Shown here: piece by piece, positions 1-7,607 of the stretch
Layout of the letters: each line of letters starts with the position of its first letter
Position numbering within the stretch: position 1 is the stretch's first letter
DNA from: Pseudonocardia humida
GTDB lineage: Bacteria > Actinomycetota > Actinomycetes > Mycobacteriales > Pseudonocardiaceae
Length of the DNA: 37,640 nucleotides
Assembly: GCF_023898865.1 (NCBI RefSeq)
Contig: NZ_JAGSOV010000080.1
Coordinates: forward strand, 1 to 37,640
Direction of reading: 5' to 3'
Made by a program: the position numbers and the translations under genes
Notes under the pieces: model-generated
The model's input: only the letters and a program-made list of their open reading frames with translations
The model's database searches: none
What the model was told of the DNA's origin: nothing

Positions 1-281
1 AGGACCGTCGCGGTGGTGGTGCCGTCGCCCGCGATGTCGTCGGTCTTCTTGGCGACCTCCTTGACCAGCTCGGCCCCGATCTTCTCCCACGGGTCCTCGA
101 GCTCGATCTCCTTGGCGATCGACACACCATCGTTGGTGATGGTGGGGGCGCCCCACTTCTTCTCCAGCACGACGTTGCGACCACGCGGGCCGAGCGTCAC
201 CTTGACAGCGTCGGCGAGGGTGTTCATGCCCCGCTCGAGCCCGCGGCGCGCCTCCTCGTCGAAAGCGATCATCTTCGCCAT
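1..281 (-). CDS. groL: Chaperonin GroEL, N-terminal part (runs off window)
   Basis: This is the first 93 codons of a 60-kDa chaperonin, which folds proteins in an ATP-driven double-ring complex in the cytosol. Visible family motifs are the MAKMIAFDEEARRGLERG start, VTLGPRGRNVVL (nucleotide-binding region), TNDGVSIAKEIELEDPWE and the GDGTTTATV phosphate-binding loop at the window edge. The ATG at 279-281 has a strong ribosome site (GGAGGA, complement of 292-297). No groES precedes it. Together with the moeA/psd/pssA neighbourhood this suggests it is the stand-alone groL2 copy of actinobacteria rather than a groES-groL1 operon; that assignment is inference. Two CIRCE operators lie about 105-160 bp upstream, so HrcA repression is expected. 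The rest of the gene lies outside the window. Confidence 0.97.
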   Translation of the reverse strand, partial: MAKMIAFDEEARRGLERGMNTLADAVKVTLGPRGRNVVLEKKWGAPTITNDGVSIAKEIELEDPWEKIGAELVKEVAKKTDDIAGDGTTTATV

Positions 282-383
282 GGGGGTGTTGTCCTCCGAT
301 TGGGATGACACGAGAGTCATGCGTCGAGCGCGTGCCCGCGACGGACGACCGGCAACCCTGCGCCGGCCTCACCCGCTCGACTA

Positions 384-410
384 CTGGCACTCTACAGTGC
401 CGAGTGCCAG
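384..410 (-). promoter_or_regulatory. CIRCE operator, promoter-distal copy (HrcA site)
   Basis: CTGGCACTC, nine bases, then GAGTGCCAG: a perfect 9-9-9 inverted repeat matching the CIRCE consensus (TTAGCACTC-N9-GAGTGCTAA) with two symmetrical changes per arm. It lies between the presumed groL promoter and the groL start, so HrcA bound here would block transcription just after initiation. Confidence 0.93.
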
Positions 411-413
411 TCC

Positions 414-442
414 GTTTTAGCACTCACCCCGGTCGAGTGCAA
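414..442 (-). promoter_or_regulatory. Candidate groL promoter inside the CIRCE pair
   Basis: Read on the minus strand: TTGCAC (complement of 437-442), 17 bases, then TAAAAC (complement of 414-419). This resembles a housekeeping-sigma -35/-10 pair with ideal spacing; the last -10 base is off consensus. CIRCE copy two spans it, which fits HrcA repression. Confidence 0.6.
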
Positions 443-443
443 G
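417..443 (-). promoter_or_regulatory. CIRCE operator, promoter-overlapping copy (HrcA site)
   Basis: TTAGCACTC, nine bases, then GAGTGCAAG: a second CIRCE element, 6 bp from the first and 33 bp centre to centre (about three helical turns, same DNA face). The left arm is the exact consensus. The element covers most of a candidate promoter read toward groL. Confidence 0.92.
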
Positions 444-469
444 GACGCCGGAGATCGTCCGCCGGCGCG

Positions 470-520
470 CCGGAGGCCGCCCCGGACCCCCTTCACCAGG
501 GGGTCGGGAGCGGCCTCCGG
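470..520 (-). terminator. Long GC-rich hairpin after cspA
   Basis: Outer arms CCGGAGGCCGC (470-480) and GCGGCCTCCGG (510-520) enclose a second stem formed by the C-run and G-run at 481-508, with a loop near TTCACC. It begins about 18 bp after the cspA stop and lies before the groL promoter, so it probably ends cspA transcription and insulates groL. It lacks a clear U-tract, as is common in actinobacteria. Confidence 0.75.
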
Positions 521-537
521 GACGCTTCGGTGAGCCG

Positions 538-741
538 TCAGACCTTGCGGACGGCATCGGCCTGCGGGCGGCCGTCGCGTCCCGCGGTGGTCTCGAACTC
601 CACCCGGTCGCCCTCCTCCAACGAGCGGAACCCGTCCGACTGGATCGCGCTGTAGTGGACGAAGACGTCCGGCCCGCCATCGGTGGCGATGAAGCCGAAG
701 CCCTTCTCCGCGTTGAACCACTTGACCGTGCCCCGAGCCAC
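538..741 (-). CDS. cspA: Cold-shock protein, CspA family
   Basis: A 67-residue single cold-shock domain (OB fold), the standard length for the family; it binds single-stranded RNA/DNA and acts as an RNA chaperone in the cytosol. RNP1 is present as KGFGFIA (about residues 13-19) and RNP2 as VFVHYSAI (about 26-33), after the hallmark start MARGTVKWFNAEKG. The ATG start leaves no room for an extension before the family's conserved beginning. It is monocistronic, followed by a long hairpin and then groL on the same strand, and divergent from moeA about 70 bp away. The name cspA is used loosely, since actinobacteria have several paralogues. Confidence 0.96.
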   Translation of the reverse strand: MARGTVKWFNAEKGFGFIATDGGPDVFVHYSAIQSDGFRSLEEGDRVEFETTAGRDGRPQADAVRKV

Positions 742-811
742 GGCACCTCCATGTCACTCGCCGACGAACGTCGCCGACGCTACCGGAGCCGATCGGGCAG
801 GATGCGGTTCC

Positions 812-2050
812 GTGAGCTCCCCGAGGACTGTCGACGAGCACCGGGCCGTGGTCGCGGCCCTGCTGGGCCCCGCGGCGGCCACCGAGGACGTGCCGGTCGG
901 CGAGGCGCTGGGCCGGGTGCTCGCCGCCGACATCGCCGCGGCGGTCTCGCTGCCGTCGTTCGACAACTCCGCGATGGACGGTTACGCCGTCCGGGCGAGC
1001 GAGTTGGCCGGCGCCACCCCCGACGCGCCCGTGGTGCTGCCCGTCGCGACCGACATCCCGGCCGGGCGCACCGACGTGCCGGTGCTGGAGCCGGGCACCG
1101 TGCACCGGATCATGACCGGGGCCCCGCTGCCGCCCGGCGCCGACGCCGTGCTCCCGGTCGAGCAGACCGACGGCGGGGTCACCCGCGTCTCGCTGCACGG
1201 GGCTCCCGAGGTGGGCGCGTTCGTCCGGCGGGCGGGGGAGGACGTCACGGCCGGCGACGTGGTGCTGGAGGCGGGCGCGGTGGTCGGGCCGGCCCAGGTC
1301 GGGGTGATCGCCGCGGTCGGCGCGGCCACCGTCGCGGTTCGCCGCCGCCCCGTGGTGCTGGTGCTGTCCACCGGCTCCGAGCTCGTCGAGCCCGGCAGGC
1401 CGCTGCGGACCGGGCAGATCTACGAGTCGAACGGGCCGATGCTGGCCGCCGCGGTCACCGAGGCGGGTGGGCGGGCAGAGCTGTTGCGGTTCGTGCCCGA
1501 CGACGTCGAGCAGTTCCTCGACCGGCTCCGCGAGCGGCTCGCCGGGCGGGCCCCCGAGGACCGCGTCGACCTGGTGCTGACCTCGGGCGGGGTGAGCGCG
1601 GGCGCCTACGAGGTGGTCAAGGACGCGTTCACCGGGCGGGGCGTGGAGTTCGTCAAGGTGGCGATGCAGCCGGGCGGACCGCAGGGCGCGGGCCGGGTGG
1701 GCGAGCTCGGTGGGGTCGCCGTGGTCACCCTGCCGGGCAACCCGGTGAGCTCGCACGTCTCGTTCGAGGTGTTCGTGCGGCCCGCGCTGCGGGCGGTGCT
1801 GGGTCACCCGTCGCCCGAACGGCCGATGCGGACAGCCGTGCTGGGTGAGAGCTGGACCTCACCGAAGGGACGACGGCAGTTCCGCCGCGGCGTCCTGGAC
1901 GCCGACGGCACGACCGTGCGCGAGGTCGGCACCTCGGGTTCCCACATGTTGGGAGCCCTGGCTCGGGCGGAGTGCCTGGTCGTCGTCCCCGCGGACGTCA
2001 CTGACCTGCGGAAGGGCACTCCGGTGGAGGTATGGTCACTCGATCGGTGA
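812..2050 (+). CDS. moeA: Molybdopterin molybdenumtransferase MoeA
   Basis: A 412-residue protein of the MoeA/gephyrin-E family, which inserts molybdate into adenylylated molybdopterin. Visible: the N-terminal VPVGEALGRVLAADI region, FDNSAMDGYAVR (conserved active-site block near residues 50-60), LSTGSELVEPG and the MoCF-like TSGGVSAGAYEVVKDA near residue 260, and LPGNPVSSHVSF before the C-terminal domain. The reading frame is open upstream into the cspA region, but similarity begins only near VDEHRAVVAALL, so the GTG at 812 is chosen; no strong ribosome site separates it from nearby alternatives. The gene feeds cofactor to molybdoenzymes such as the hydroxylase at 17.7-21.3 kb. In M. tuberculosis the equivalent neighbour of groEL2 is, from memory, moeA2. 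Confidence 0.95.
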   Translation: MSSPRTVDEHRAVVAALLGPAAATEDVPVGEALGRVLAADIAAAVSLPSFDNSAMDGYAVRASELAGATPDAPVVLPVATDIPAGRTDVPVLEPGTVHRIMTGAPLPPGADAVLPVEQTDGGVTRVSLHGAPEVGAFVRRAGEDVTAGDVVLEAGAVVGPAQVGVIAAVGAATVAVRRRPVVLVLSTGSELVEPGRPLRTGQIYESNGPMLAAAVTEAGGRAELLRFVPDDVEQFLDRLRERLAGRAPEDRVDLVLTSGGVSAGAYEVVKDAFTGRGVEFVKVAMQPGGPQGAGRVGELGGVAVVTLPGNPVSSHVSFEVFVRPALRAVLGHPSPERPMRTAVLGESWTSPKGRRQFRRGVLDADGTTVREVGTSGSHMLGALARAECLVVVPADVTDLRKGTPVEVWSLDR

Positions 2051-2456
2051 CCCGGACGGGTGGATGTGTCCCACGTCACGAGCGCTGGGTGCAACATTCG
2101 GCGCGATCCGCGCGTCTAACTGGTGAGCGTTCGGCCGATCGGTTGCACATCATGGGCTTACCTAGTGGTGATGTGGCGGTCCGGCGAGCGCTCGGTGATA
2201 CTTGCAGCACGGCACCGTTCACACCGGTCGCCGCAAAGGGCCTACCGCCCGTCGCTGGGGAGCGGACGAGCGGTTCCACGGCCGGGGTCGTCGTCTCGGG
2301 GGATGGCGGCCCCGGCCCTTTGCGTTCCCGGGGTCCGACGAGCCCCGCTCGGGCCCGACCGGTGTGGCAGACCGTGACGAATCGCGCTCGGCTACCGTAA
2401 CCGGCGCCACCGCGACCCGTCCGGGTCGCCCCTGCCGAGGAGCCCGACCCAGCCCG
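2051..2456. other. Intergenic region moeA-psd (406 bp), no gene seen
   Basis: No credible coding sequence. The 3' half contains a set of nested complementary segments (listed separately at 2232-2324). A TACCGT hexamer at 2393-2398 could be a -10 element for psd-pssA, but no good -35 is visible at the right distance. Confidence 0.6.
2232..2324 (+). ncRNA. Candidate structured RNA or leader upstream of psd
   Basis: An 11-bp perfect pairing, CGCAAAGGGCC (2232-2242) with GGCCCTTTGCG (2314-2324), closes a domain holding two further hairpins. One is at 2245-2273 (CCGC...GCGG outer, GTC/GAC and GCT/AGC inner, GGGG loop). The other is at 2280-2317 (GGCCGGGG with CCCCGGCC, partly competing with the closing stem). 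This gives a possible three-way junction with two alternative states. I do not recognise a known riboswitch class. It could equally be an elaborate moeA terminator, since GGCCGGGG...CCCCGGCC is followed by CTTT. Confidence 0.35.
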
Positions 2457-3188
2457 ATGCCCGCCTCCGGGAATGTCACAGCCTCCGGGAACGCCACCTC
2501 GCTCTCCCACATGGCCGGCCTCGTCCGCGCCGCCGTCCCACCCATGCACCCCGGCGGGCGCCCGGTCGTGGCCGGGGTGGCCGCCGCCGCGGGCCTGGCC
2601 CGCCTGCTCACCGGGCGCGGCGCGCTGGTCGGTGCCCTGGTCACCGCGGCGACCGCGGCCTTCTTCCGGGTGCCCGACCGGGTCGCCCCGCCCCGCACCG
2701 ACGTCGTGCTCTCCGCCGCCGACGGCGCGGTCGCCACGATCGGCGAGGTGCTGCCCCCGCCCGAGCTGGGGCTGCCGCCCGTCCCGGTGCCGCGGGTGAG
2801 CGTGTTCCTGTCCCTGCTCGACGTGCACGCCCAGCGGATCCCCGCCGACGGCGCCGTGGTCTCGGTCGAGTACCGGCCGGGGAAGTTCCTCTCCGCCGAC
2901 CTGGACAAGGCCAGCGAGGACAACGAGCGCAGCGCGCTGCTGCTGGAGACGCCCGACGGCCACCGCATCGGCGTCGTGCAGATCGCCGGGCTGCTGGCCC
3001 GGCGGATCATCTGCGAGGTCGGCCCGGGCGAGAAGGTGGCCGCCGGGCAGACCTACGGGTTGATCCGGTTCGGCTCCCGCGTCGACACCTACCTGCCGCC
3101 CGGGTCGACCGTCGAGGTCTCCGTGGGCCAGCACACCATCGGCGGGGAGACGGTCCTGGCCGCGCTGCCCGCCCGGCGGGCCGACTGA
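2457..3188 (+). CDS. psd: Phosphatidylserine decarboxylase proenzyme
   Basis: A 243-residue protein of the short (archaeal-type) decarboxylase group used by actinobacteria; it converts phosphatidylserine to phosphatidylethanolamine at the membrane. The proenzyme cleaves itself to make a pyruvoyl group. The cleavage motif is FGSRVDTYLP with Ser207 the predicted pyruvoyl precursor, in place of the LGST of long forms. Other family landmarks are SAADGAV (about 87-93), FLSLLDVHAQRIP with His124, and a hydrophobic N-terminal stretch at about 36-70. The ATG at 2457 is chosen; a GAGGAG lies 15 bp upstream, somewhat far, and an internal ATG about 20 codons in is possible. It overlaps pssA by one base (TGATG), so the two are translationally coupled. 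Confidence 0.93.
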   Translation: MPASGNVTASGNATSLSHMAGLVRAAVPPMHPGGRPVVAGVAAAAGLARLLTGRGALVGALVTAATAAFFRVPDRVAPPRTDVVLSAADGAVATIGEVLPPPELGLPPVPVPRVSVFLSLLDVHAQRIPADGAVVSVEYRPGKFLSADLDKASEDNERSALLLETPDGHRIGVVQIAGLLARRIICEVGPGEKVAAGQTYGLIRFGSRVDTYLPPGSTVEVSVGQHTIGGETVLAALPARRAD

Positions 3189-4177
3189 TGCCCCCCGCGG
3201 CCGGCTACCCGGCCGGGGTCCGCCTGCTGCCGAACGCGGTCACGGTCGTGGCGCTGTGCTCGGGGCTGTCCGCGGTGTACTTCGCGTTCAGCGGTCGGTT
3301 CGCCCTGTCGGTCGCCGCGGCCGGCATCGCCGCACTCTGCGACGCGCTCGACGGCAGGCTCGCCCGCTTCCTCGACGCCAGCACGAAGATCGGCGCCGAG
3401 CTCGACTCGCTGTCCGACCTGGTGGCGTTCGGCGTCTCCCCGGCGCTGGTGCTCTACATCTGGGAGCTCAACGACCTGCGCTTCGGCTGGGCGTTCGCAC
3501 TGGTCTTCGCGGTCTGCGCGGCGCTGCGGCTGGCCCGGTTCAACACCCTGATCGACGCCGAGGACGAGTACCCCTTCACCAAGGAGTTCTTCGTCGGCGT
3601 GCCGGCGCCCGCCGGGGCGCTCGCGACGGGCATCCCGTTGTACCTGTGGCTGCACTTCGGCCCGGGCTGGTGGTCGACGTCGCTCGTCGTCGGGCTGTGG
3701 ATGGTGCTCATCGCCGCGCTCATGGTGAGCAGGCTGCCCACGCTGTCGTTCAAGACCGTGCGCGTGTCGCCGAACTACGTCGCCCCGCTGCTGGTACTGG
3801 TCGGGGTGGCCGCGGCGGTGCTGGTGACCATGCCCTTCCTCGGGCTGGCCGTGGTGGCCGCCGGCTACCTCGCGATGATCCCGTACACCGTCTACCGCCA
3901 CCGCTGGCTGGCCCGCCACCCGGAGACCTGGTACGTGGCCGGGCGCGACCGGCGCGAGGTGGCCAGGGCGGCCCGCGCGGCCCGCAGGCTCGGGCTGCGC
4001 CCGCCGCTGCGCCGCCGGGTGGCCGGCCGGGCGAGCGCGATGGCCAGGGCGGTGCGCCGGTTCGGCGAGGAGTCGGGCGGTCGGCCCGCAGGCAACGGGC
4101 GCGCGCCGCGCCCGTCCGGGCAGCAGCCCCAGCGCGACCGGCTCCGGCTAGGAATCCGCCGGGCCCGGCGCCGCTGA
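3188..4177 (+). CDS. pssA: CDP-diacylglycerol-serine O-phosphatidyltransferase
   Basis: A 329-residue integral membrane enzyme of the CDP-alcohol phosphatidyltransferase family, making the phosphatidylserine that Psd then decarboxylates. The diagnostic motif D-x2-DG-x2-AR-x8-G-x3-D-x3-D is complete: Asp52, Asp55-Gly56, Ala59-Arg60, Gly69, Asp73, Asp77. Several hydrophobic helices follow (about residues 85-110, 140-185, 200-235). The last ~75 residues are a very Arg-rich cytosolic tail, longer than I expect for the family. The start overlaps the psd stop. The 3' end overlaps the convergent regulator gene by 30 bp, so antisense interference is possible. Confidence 0.94.
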   Translation: MPPAAGYPAGVRLLPNAVTVVALCSGLSAVYFAFSGRFALSVAAAGIAALCDALDGRLARFLDASTKIGAELDSLSDLVAFGVSPALVLYIWELNDLRFGWAFALVFAVCAALRLARFNTLIDAEDEYPFTKEFFVGVPAPAGALATGIPLYLWLHFGPGWWSTSLVVGLWMVLIAALMVSRLPTLSFKTVRVSPNYVAPLLVLVGVAAAVLVTMPFLGLAVVAAGYLAMIPYTVYRHRWLARHPETWYVAGRDRREVARAARAARRLGLRPPLRRRVAGRASAMARAVRRFGEESGGRPAGNGRAPRPSGQQPQRDRLRLGIRRARRR

Positions 4178-4558
4178 GCCGGACGCCCCCCGCGCCTCCA
4201 GGAACTGCTCCACCAGCCCGCGGATCACCGCGGCCATCGAGAAGTCGTGCTCGGTGCACCACTGCCGCAGCTGCGCGTGGCGCTCCTGCGGCAGCCGCAG
4301 CGTCACCAGCTGGCTCTCCTCGCCCGGCGCCAGCGCGCCCCGCAGCCGCTCCACCCGCTCGCCGCCCATCCACGCCGTGCCGATGCGGTGGAGCGCGCCG
4401 ATGGGCGCGTTGCCGTACCGCATCATCAGGTCGAGGTCGGGACCGGCGGGGACCGGCGCGGGCGGGCGCTCCAGCAGCCAGGCCGTGATGGCCCGGCGGT
4501 CGTCGGGAGCGGCCGTCTCCAGGAGCTCGGCCAACCTGTGCGCTGCGCTGCTGTCCAT
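4148..4558 (-). CDS. Ribbon-helix-helix type DNA-binding protein
   Basis: A 136-residue protein. Its C-terminal third (about residues 84-122) has the ribbon-helix-helix pattern: a short strand QLVTLRLPQE, helix ERHAQLRQWCTEH, then SMAAVIRGLVEQFLEAR. The N-terminal part is helical and charged with no domain I recognise, and the tail is low-complexity Ala/Gly/Ser. It converges on pssA with a 30-bp 3' overlap and diverges from the AAA ATPase. The gap between start codons contains three to four copies of a CGATAGC half-site in inverted orientation, as expected for an autoregulated dimeric RHH operator. It probably represses itself and perhaps the ATPase; this is inference. Confidence 0.72.
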   Translation of the reverse strand: MDSSAAHRLAELLETAAPDDRRAITAWLLERPPAPVPAGPDLDLMMRYGNAPIGALHRIGTAWMGGERVERLRGALAPGEESQLVTLRLPQERHAQLRQWCTEHDFSMAAVIRGLVEQFLEARGASGSAAPGPADS

Positions 4559-4567
4559 GCCACCCGA

Positions 4568-4599
4568 CGATAGCTGAGCCGCTATCGTCGCGATAGCGG
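4568..4599. promoter_or_regulatory. Inverted-repeat operator array, likely RHH autoregulation
   Basis: Half-sites: CGATAGC (4568-4574), GCTATCG (4581-4587) and CGATAGC (4591-4597). The last two form a palindrome with 9-bp perfect arms CCGCTATCG (4579-4587) and CGATAGCGG (4591-4599) around a 3-bp centre. A further half-site GGATAGCG (4656-4663) overlaps a candidate -10 (TAGCGT) just before the AAA gene start. Repeated short half-sites next to an RHH gene are the usual RHH operator architecture. Confidence 0.65.
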
Positions 4600-4670
4600 G
4601 ACGATGGCGCAACCGCCCGCGCGCTCGGGGTCTGCTCAGTGGCGCGGAGCCGGGCGGATAGCGTTCGCCC

Positions 4671-6911
4671 GTGACCGTCCCGAACGCTCCCTCGATCACG
4701 CTCGTCGCCCGGCTCGCGGCGTCGGCCGCCGACGCCCGGCGCGGAGTCGTCCGGCTGCACCCCGAGGTCATCGACGCACTGGGGCTGCGCTCGTGGGAGG
4801 CGGTCACCCTCACCGGCGCCCGGGTCACCACCGCGCTGGTCGCCCCGGCCGACGGCCCACCCGGGCAGGCCACCCTCGACGACGTCACCCTCTCCAACAC
4901 CGGGCTCACCGACGGCGCGTCCGTGGTGCTCGCCCCGGCCAGGATCGAGCCCGCCCGGCGCATCACCCTCACCGGGTCGAAGCTGGCCAGGGCCTCGCTG
5001 ACCCCGGAGACCATCCGCTCCGCGCTCATCGGCAAGGTCGTCACCGGCGGCGACGCGGTCTCGCTGCTGCCCCAGGACGTCGAGCCCGCCCCCGGGCTGG
5101 ACGCGCCCGACGTGCGCCGCCGGGTGGCCGGCGCGCTGGGCAGCGCCTGGACCAGCGAGCTGCTGACCGTGGCCGGGGTCGAACCGGTCGGGTCGGTGGC
5201 CGTCTACCCGAGCACGGTGGTGGGCTGGGAGGGCGGGGCCGCCACCGGCGACCCGACCCCGCCGGCGACCGTCGCGCCGCGGCTGACCACACCGTCGGTC
5301 CCGGCGCCCGCCACCGCCCCGGCCCCGGTCGCGGCGGCCGAAGCCGCGGTGCCGGTCGAGGACCTCGTCGGCAACGTCGAGGTGGCCCGGCGGCTGGTCG
5401 AGTGGCTCGAGCTCAGCCTCGACCGCCCCGAGCTGCTGACCAGCCTCGGCGGCTCACCCCGGCTGGGCGTGCTGGTCACCGGGCCGGACGGCGTCGGGAA
5501 GCTGACCCTGGCCCGCAGCGTGGCCGCCGCCGTCGACGCGCGGTGCGTCGAGATCGCGGCGCCGGGCGTGGCCGCGCTGGAGGCCGGGGCCGCGGCGCAG
5601 CGGGTGCGCGACGCCGTCGGGCAGGCGCGGGCGGGCGGGCGCACCGTGCTCGCCGTCACCGACGTCGACGCGCTGCTCCCGGCCGGATCGCCGCCGCCGC
5701 TGGCCACCACGGTGCTCGACCTGCTGCGCGAGGCCGTGCACACGCCCGGCGTGGCCCTGCTGGCCACCACGTCGTCGCCGGAGTCGGTCGACCCGCGGCT
5801 GCGCGCGCCCGACCTCGTCGACCGCGAGGTCGGGCTGGCCCTGCCCGACCTGCGCACCCGCACCGAACTGCTGCGCAGGCTGCTGGCCGCGGTTCCGCTG
5901 GCCGAGGACGTCGAGGTCAAGGCGGTCGCCGAACGGGCACCCGGCTTCGTGGTCGCCGACCTGGCCGCCGTCCGGCGGGAGGCCGCCGTGCACGCCGCGC
6001 TGCGCCACCGCGGCGAGGGCGAGGCCGCCATCACCCAGCAGGACCTGCTCGACGCCGTCGGGTCCGTGCGCCCGCTGTCGATGTCCTCCTCCGACACCCT
6101 GCAGACCGGCGGCATCACCCTCGACCAGGTCGGCGACATGGTCGAGGTCAAGCAGGCGCTCACCGAGTCCGTGCTGTGGCCGCTGCAGTACCCCGACTCG
6201 TTCGCCCGGCTCGGCGTGGCCGCCCCCCGCGGCGTGCTGGTCTACGGCCCGCCCGGCTGCGGCAAGACCTTCCTGCTGCGCGCACTGGCCGGCACCGGCC
6301 AGCTCAACGTGCTCGCCGTCAAGGGCGCGGAACTGCTCGACAAGTACGTCGGCGAGTCCGAGCGGGCCGTCCGCGAGCTGTTCCGCAAGGCCGCCGACGC
6401 CGCCCCGGCGCTCGTGTTCCTCGACGAGGTCGACGCGCTCGCCCCGCGCCGCGGCCAGTCGTCGGACTCCGGGGTGGCCGACCGGGTCGTCGCCGCCCTG
6501 CTCACCGAACTGGACGGCGCCCAACCGATGCGCGACGTCATCGTGGTCGGCGCGACCAACCGCCCCGAGCTGATCGACCCCGCCCTGCTGCGCCCCGGCC
6601 GCCTCGAGCGACTGGTCTACGTGCCCCCGCCCGACGCCGCCGCCCGCGCCGAGATCCTGCGCGCCTCCAGCCGCAACACCCCCCTCGCCGACGACGTCGA
6701 CCTCGACGAACTCGGCACCGAGCTGGACGGCTACTCGGCCGCCGACTGCGCCGCGGTGCTGCGCGAAGCCGCGCTCACCGCCATGCGCGAGTCGCTGGAC
6801 GCCGCCGAGGTGACCGCAGCGCACATCGCCGCCGCCCGAGCCGCGGTGCCGGCGTCGCTGGACCCGGGCCAGTTGGCCGCGTTGCAGGCGTACGCCGACC
6901 GCCGTTCCTGA
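4671..6911 (+). CDS. Cdc48/p97-like tandem AAA+ ATPase
   Basis: A 746-residue protein with the domain order of Cdc48/VCP. The N-terminal double-psi-barrel-like domain (about 1-190) is followed by a Pro/Ala linker, D1 (about 215-470) and D2 (about 480-745). D2 is canonical: Walker A GPPGCGKT near 526-533, Walker B VFLDEVDAL near 581-589, second region of homology GATNRPELIDPALLRPGRLER. D1 keeps Walker A GPDGVGKLT (about 270), but its Walker B reads VTDVDAL where DE is expected, and its arginine-finger region reads LRAPDLVDRE, so D1 probably binds but does not efficiently hydrolyse ATP. It likely unfolds or remodels proteins in the cytosol. The GTG at 4671 has no ribosome site; a TAGCGT six bases upstream suggests leaderless initiation. 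It sits in the position of M. tuberculosis Rv0435c. Confidence 0.93.
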   Translation: MTVPNAPSITLVARLAASAADARRGVVRLHPEVIDALGLRSWEAVTLTGARVTTALVAPADGPPGQATLDDVTLSNTGLTDGASVVLAPARIEPARRITLTGSKLARASLTPETIRSALIGKVVTGGDAVSLLPQDVEPAPGLDAPDVRRRVAGALGSAWTSELLTVAGVEPVGSVAVYPSTVVGWEGGAATGDPTPPATVAPRLTTPSVPAPATAPAPVAAAEAAVPVEDLVGNVEVARRLVEWLELSLDRPELLTSLGGSPRLGVLVTGPDGVGKLTLARSVAAAVDARCVEIAAPGVAALEAGAAAQRVRDAVGQARAGGRTVLAVTDVDALLPAGSPPPLATTVLDLLREAVHTPGVALLATTSSPESVDPRLRAPDLVDREVGLALPDLRTRTELLRRLLAAVPLAEDVEVKAVAERAPGFVVADLAAVRREAAVHAALRHRGEGEAAITQQDLLDAVGSVRPLSMSSSDTLQTGGITLDQVGDMVEVKQALTESVLWPLQYPDSFARLGVAAPRGVLVYGPPGCGKTFLLRALAGTGQLNVLAVKGAELLDKYVGESERAVRELFRKAADAAPALVFLDEVDALAPRRGQSSDSGVADRVVAALLTELDGAQPMRDVIVVGATNRPELIDPALLRPGRLERLVYVPPPDAAARAEILRASSRNTPLADDVDLDELGTELDGYSAADCAAVLREAALTAMRESLDAAEVTAAHIAAARAAVPASLDPGQLAALQAYADRRS

Positions 6912-6924
6912 ACCTCGCCCGGCG

Positions 6925-7044
6925 GTGGGACGAGAGTCGCTCTCGCTGCGTGGGGTGGGACGAGGGTCGCTCTCGCTCCGTCGGGTGGGACGAGGGTCGC
7001 TCTCGCTCCGTCGGGTGGGACGAGGGTCGCTTTCGACTCGGCCC
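6925..7044. repeat. Tandem 30-bp repeats, cluster 1 (four units)
   Basis: Units begin with GTGGGACGAG at 6925, 6955, 6985 and 7015, exactly 30 bp apart; the fourth diverges in its second half. Each unit contains an imperfect palindrome close to CGAGAG-TCG-CTCTCG. Units two and three are identical. Confidence 0.9.
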
Positions 7045-7410
7045 GCACCGCGAGTCGTGCTCGCTTCGCCAGCGCGACGGAAGCTCTGCCCGTCGCGGCG
7101 AGGCGACGCGCAGCGCCGCGAGGCGACGAGTCCGGGGCGCGCCAGCGCCCACTCCTCTCCCGAGGCCCCTGCCGACGTGACGGCAGGGGCCGAACCCCTG
7201 CTCGATCCGAGGTCGCCCGCCGCGCAGGCGCCGCCTTTCCCGCGTCCGGAGCTGGGCGCGTCGCCCAGGACAGTCACTGTTCAGGGCGCCTCCGGCGGCC
7301 ACCTCCGGTGAGGACCTCAGCTCCAGCAGGGGAGCACTTCTGGGGGTGCGGTGGGCGCTGCGCGCCCACCGGGGCTTGCCCGGCTCGCGGCGCTGCGCGC
7401 CGCCTCGGCC

Positions 7411-7530
7411 GGGGACGAGCGCGACTCTCGTTGCGTCCGGTGGAGCGAGCGCGACTCTCGTCCCGCCCGGCGGAGCGAGCGCGACTTTCGTTGCGCCCCG
7501 GCGGCACGAACGCGACTCTCGTCCCACCCG
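7411..7530. repeat. Tandem 30-bp repeats, cluster 2 (four units)
   Basis: GCGACTCTCG or GCGACTTTCG recurs at 7421, 7451, 7481 and 7512, a 30-31-bp period, separated by GC-rich segments such as TCCCGCCCGGCGGAGCGA. The core looks like the same palindrome as cluster 1, with more divergence. Confidence 0.8.
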
Positions 7531-7607
7531 GCGAGCGAGTGGCGCGTCCGCCCAGCGTGGTTGGGCGAAGGCGCCGTTCACTCGACCGGACGGGGCCCGG
7601 GTCGGCG

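Noticed and set aside
4604..7180. An 858-codon plus-strand open frame
   Set aside because: Arg/Gly/Ala-rich shadow of the AAA ATPase in another frame, with no recognisable domain.
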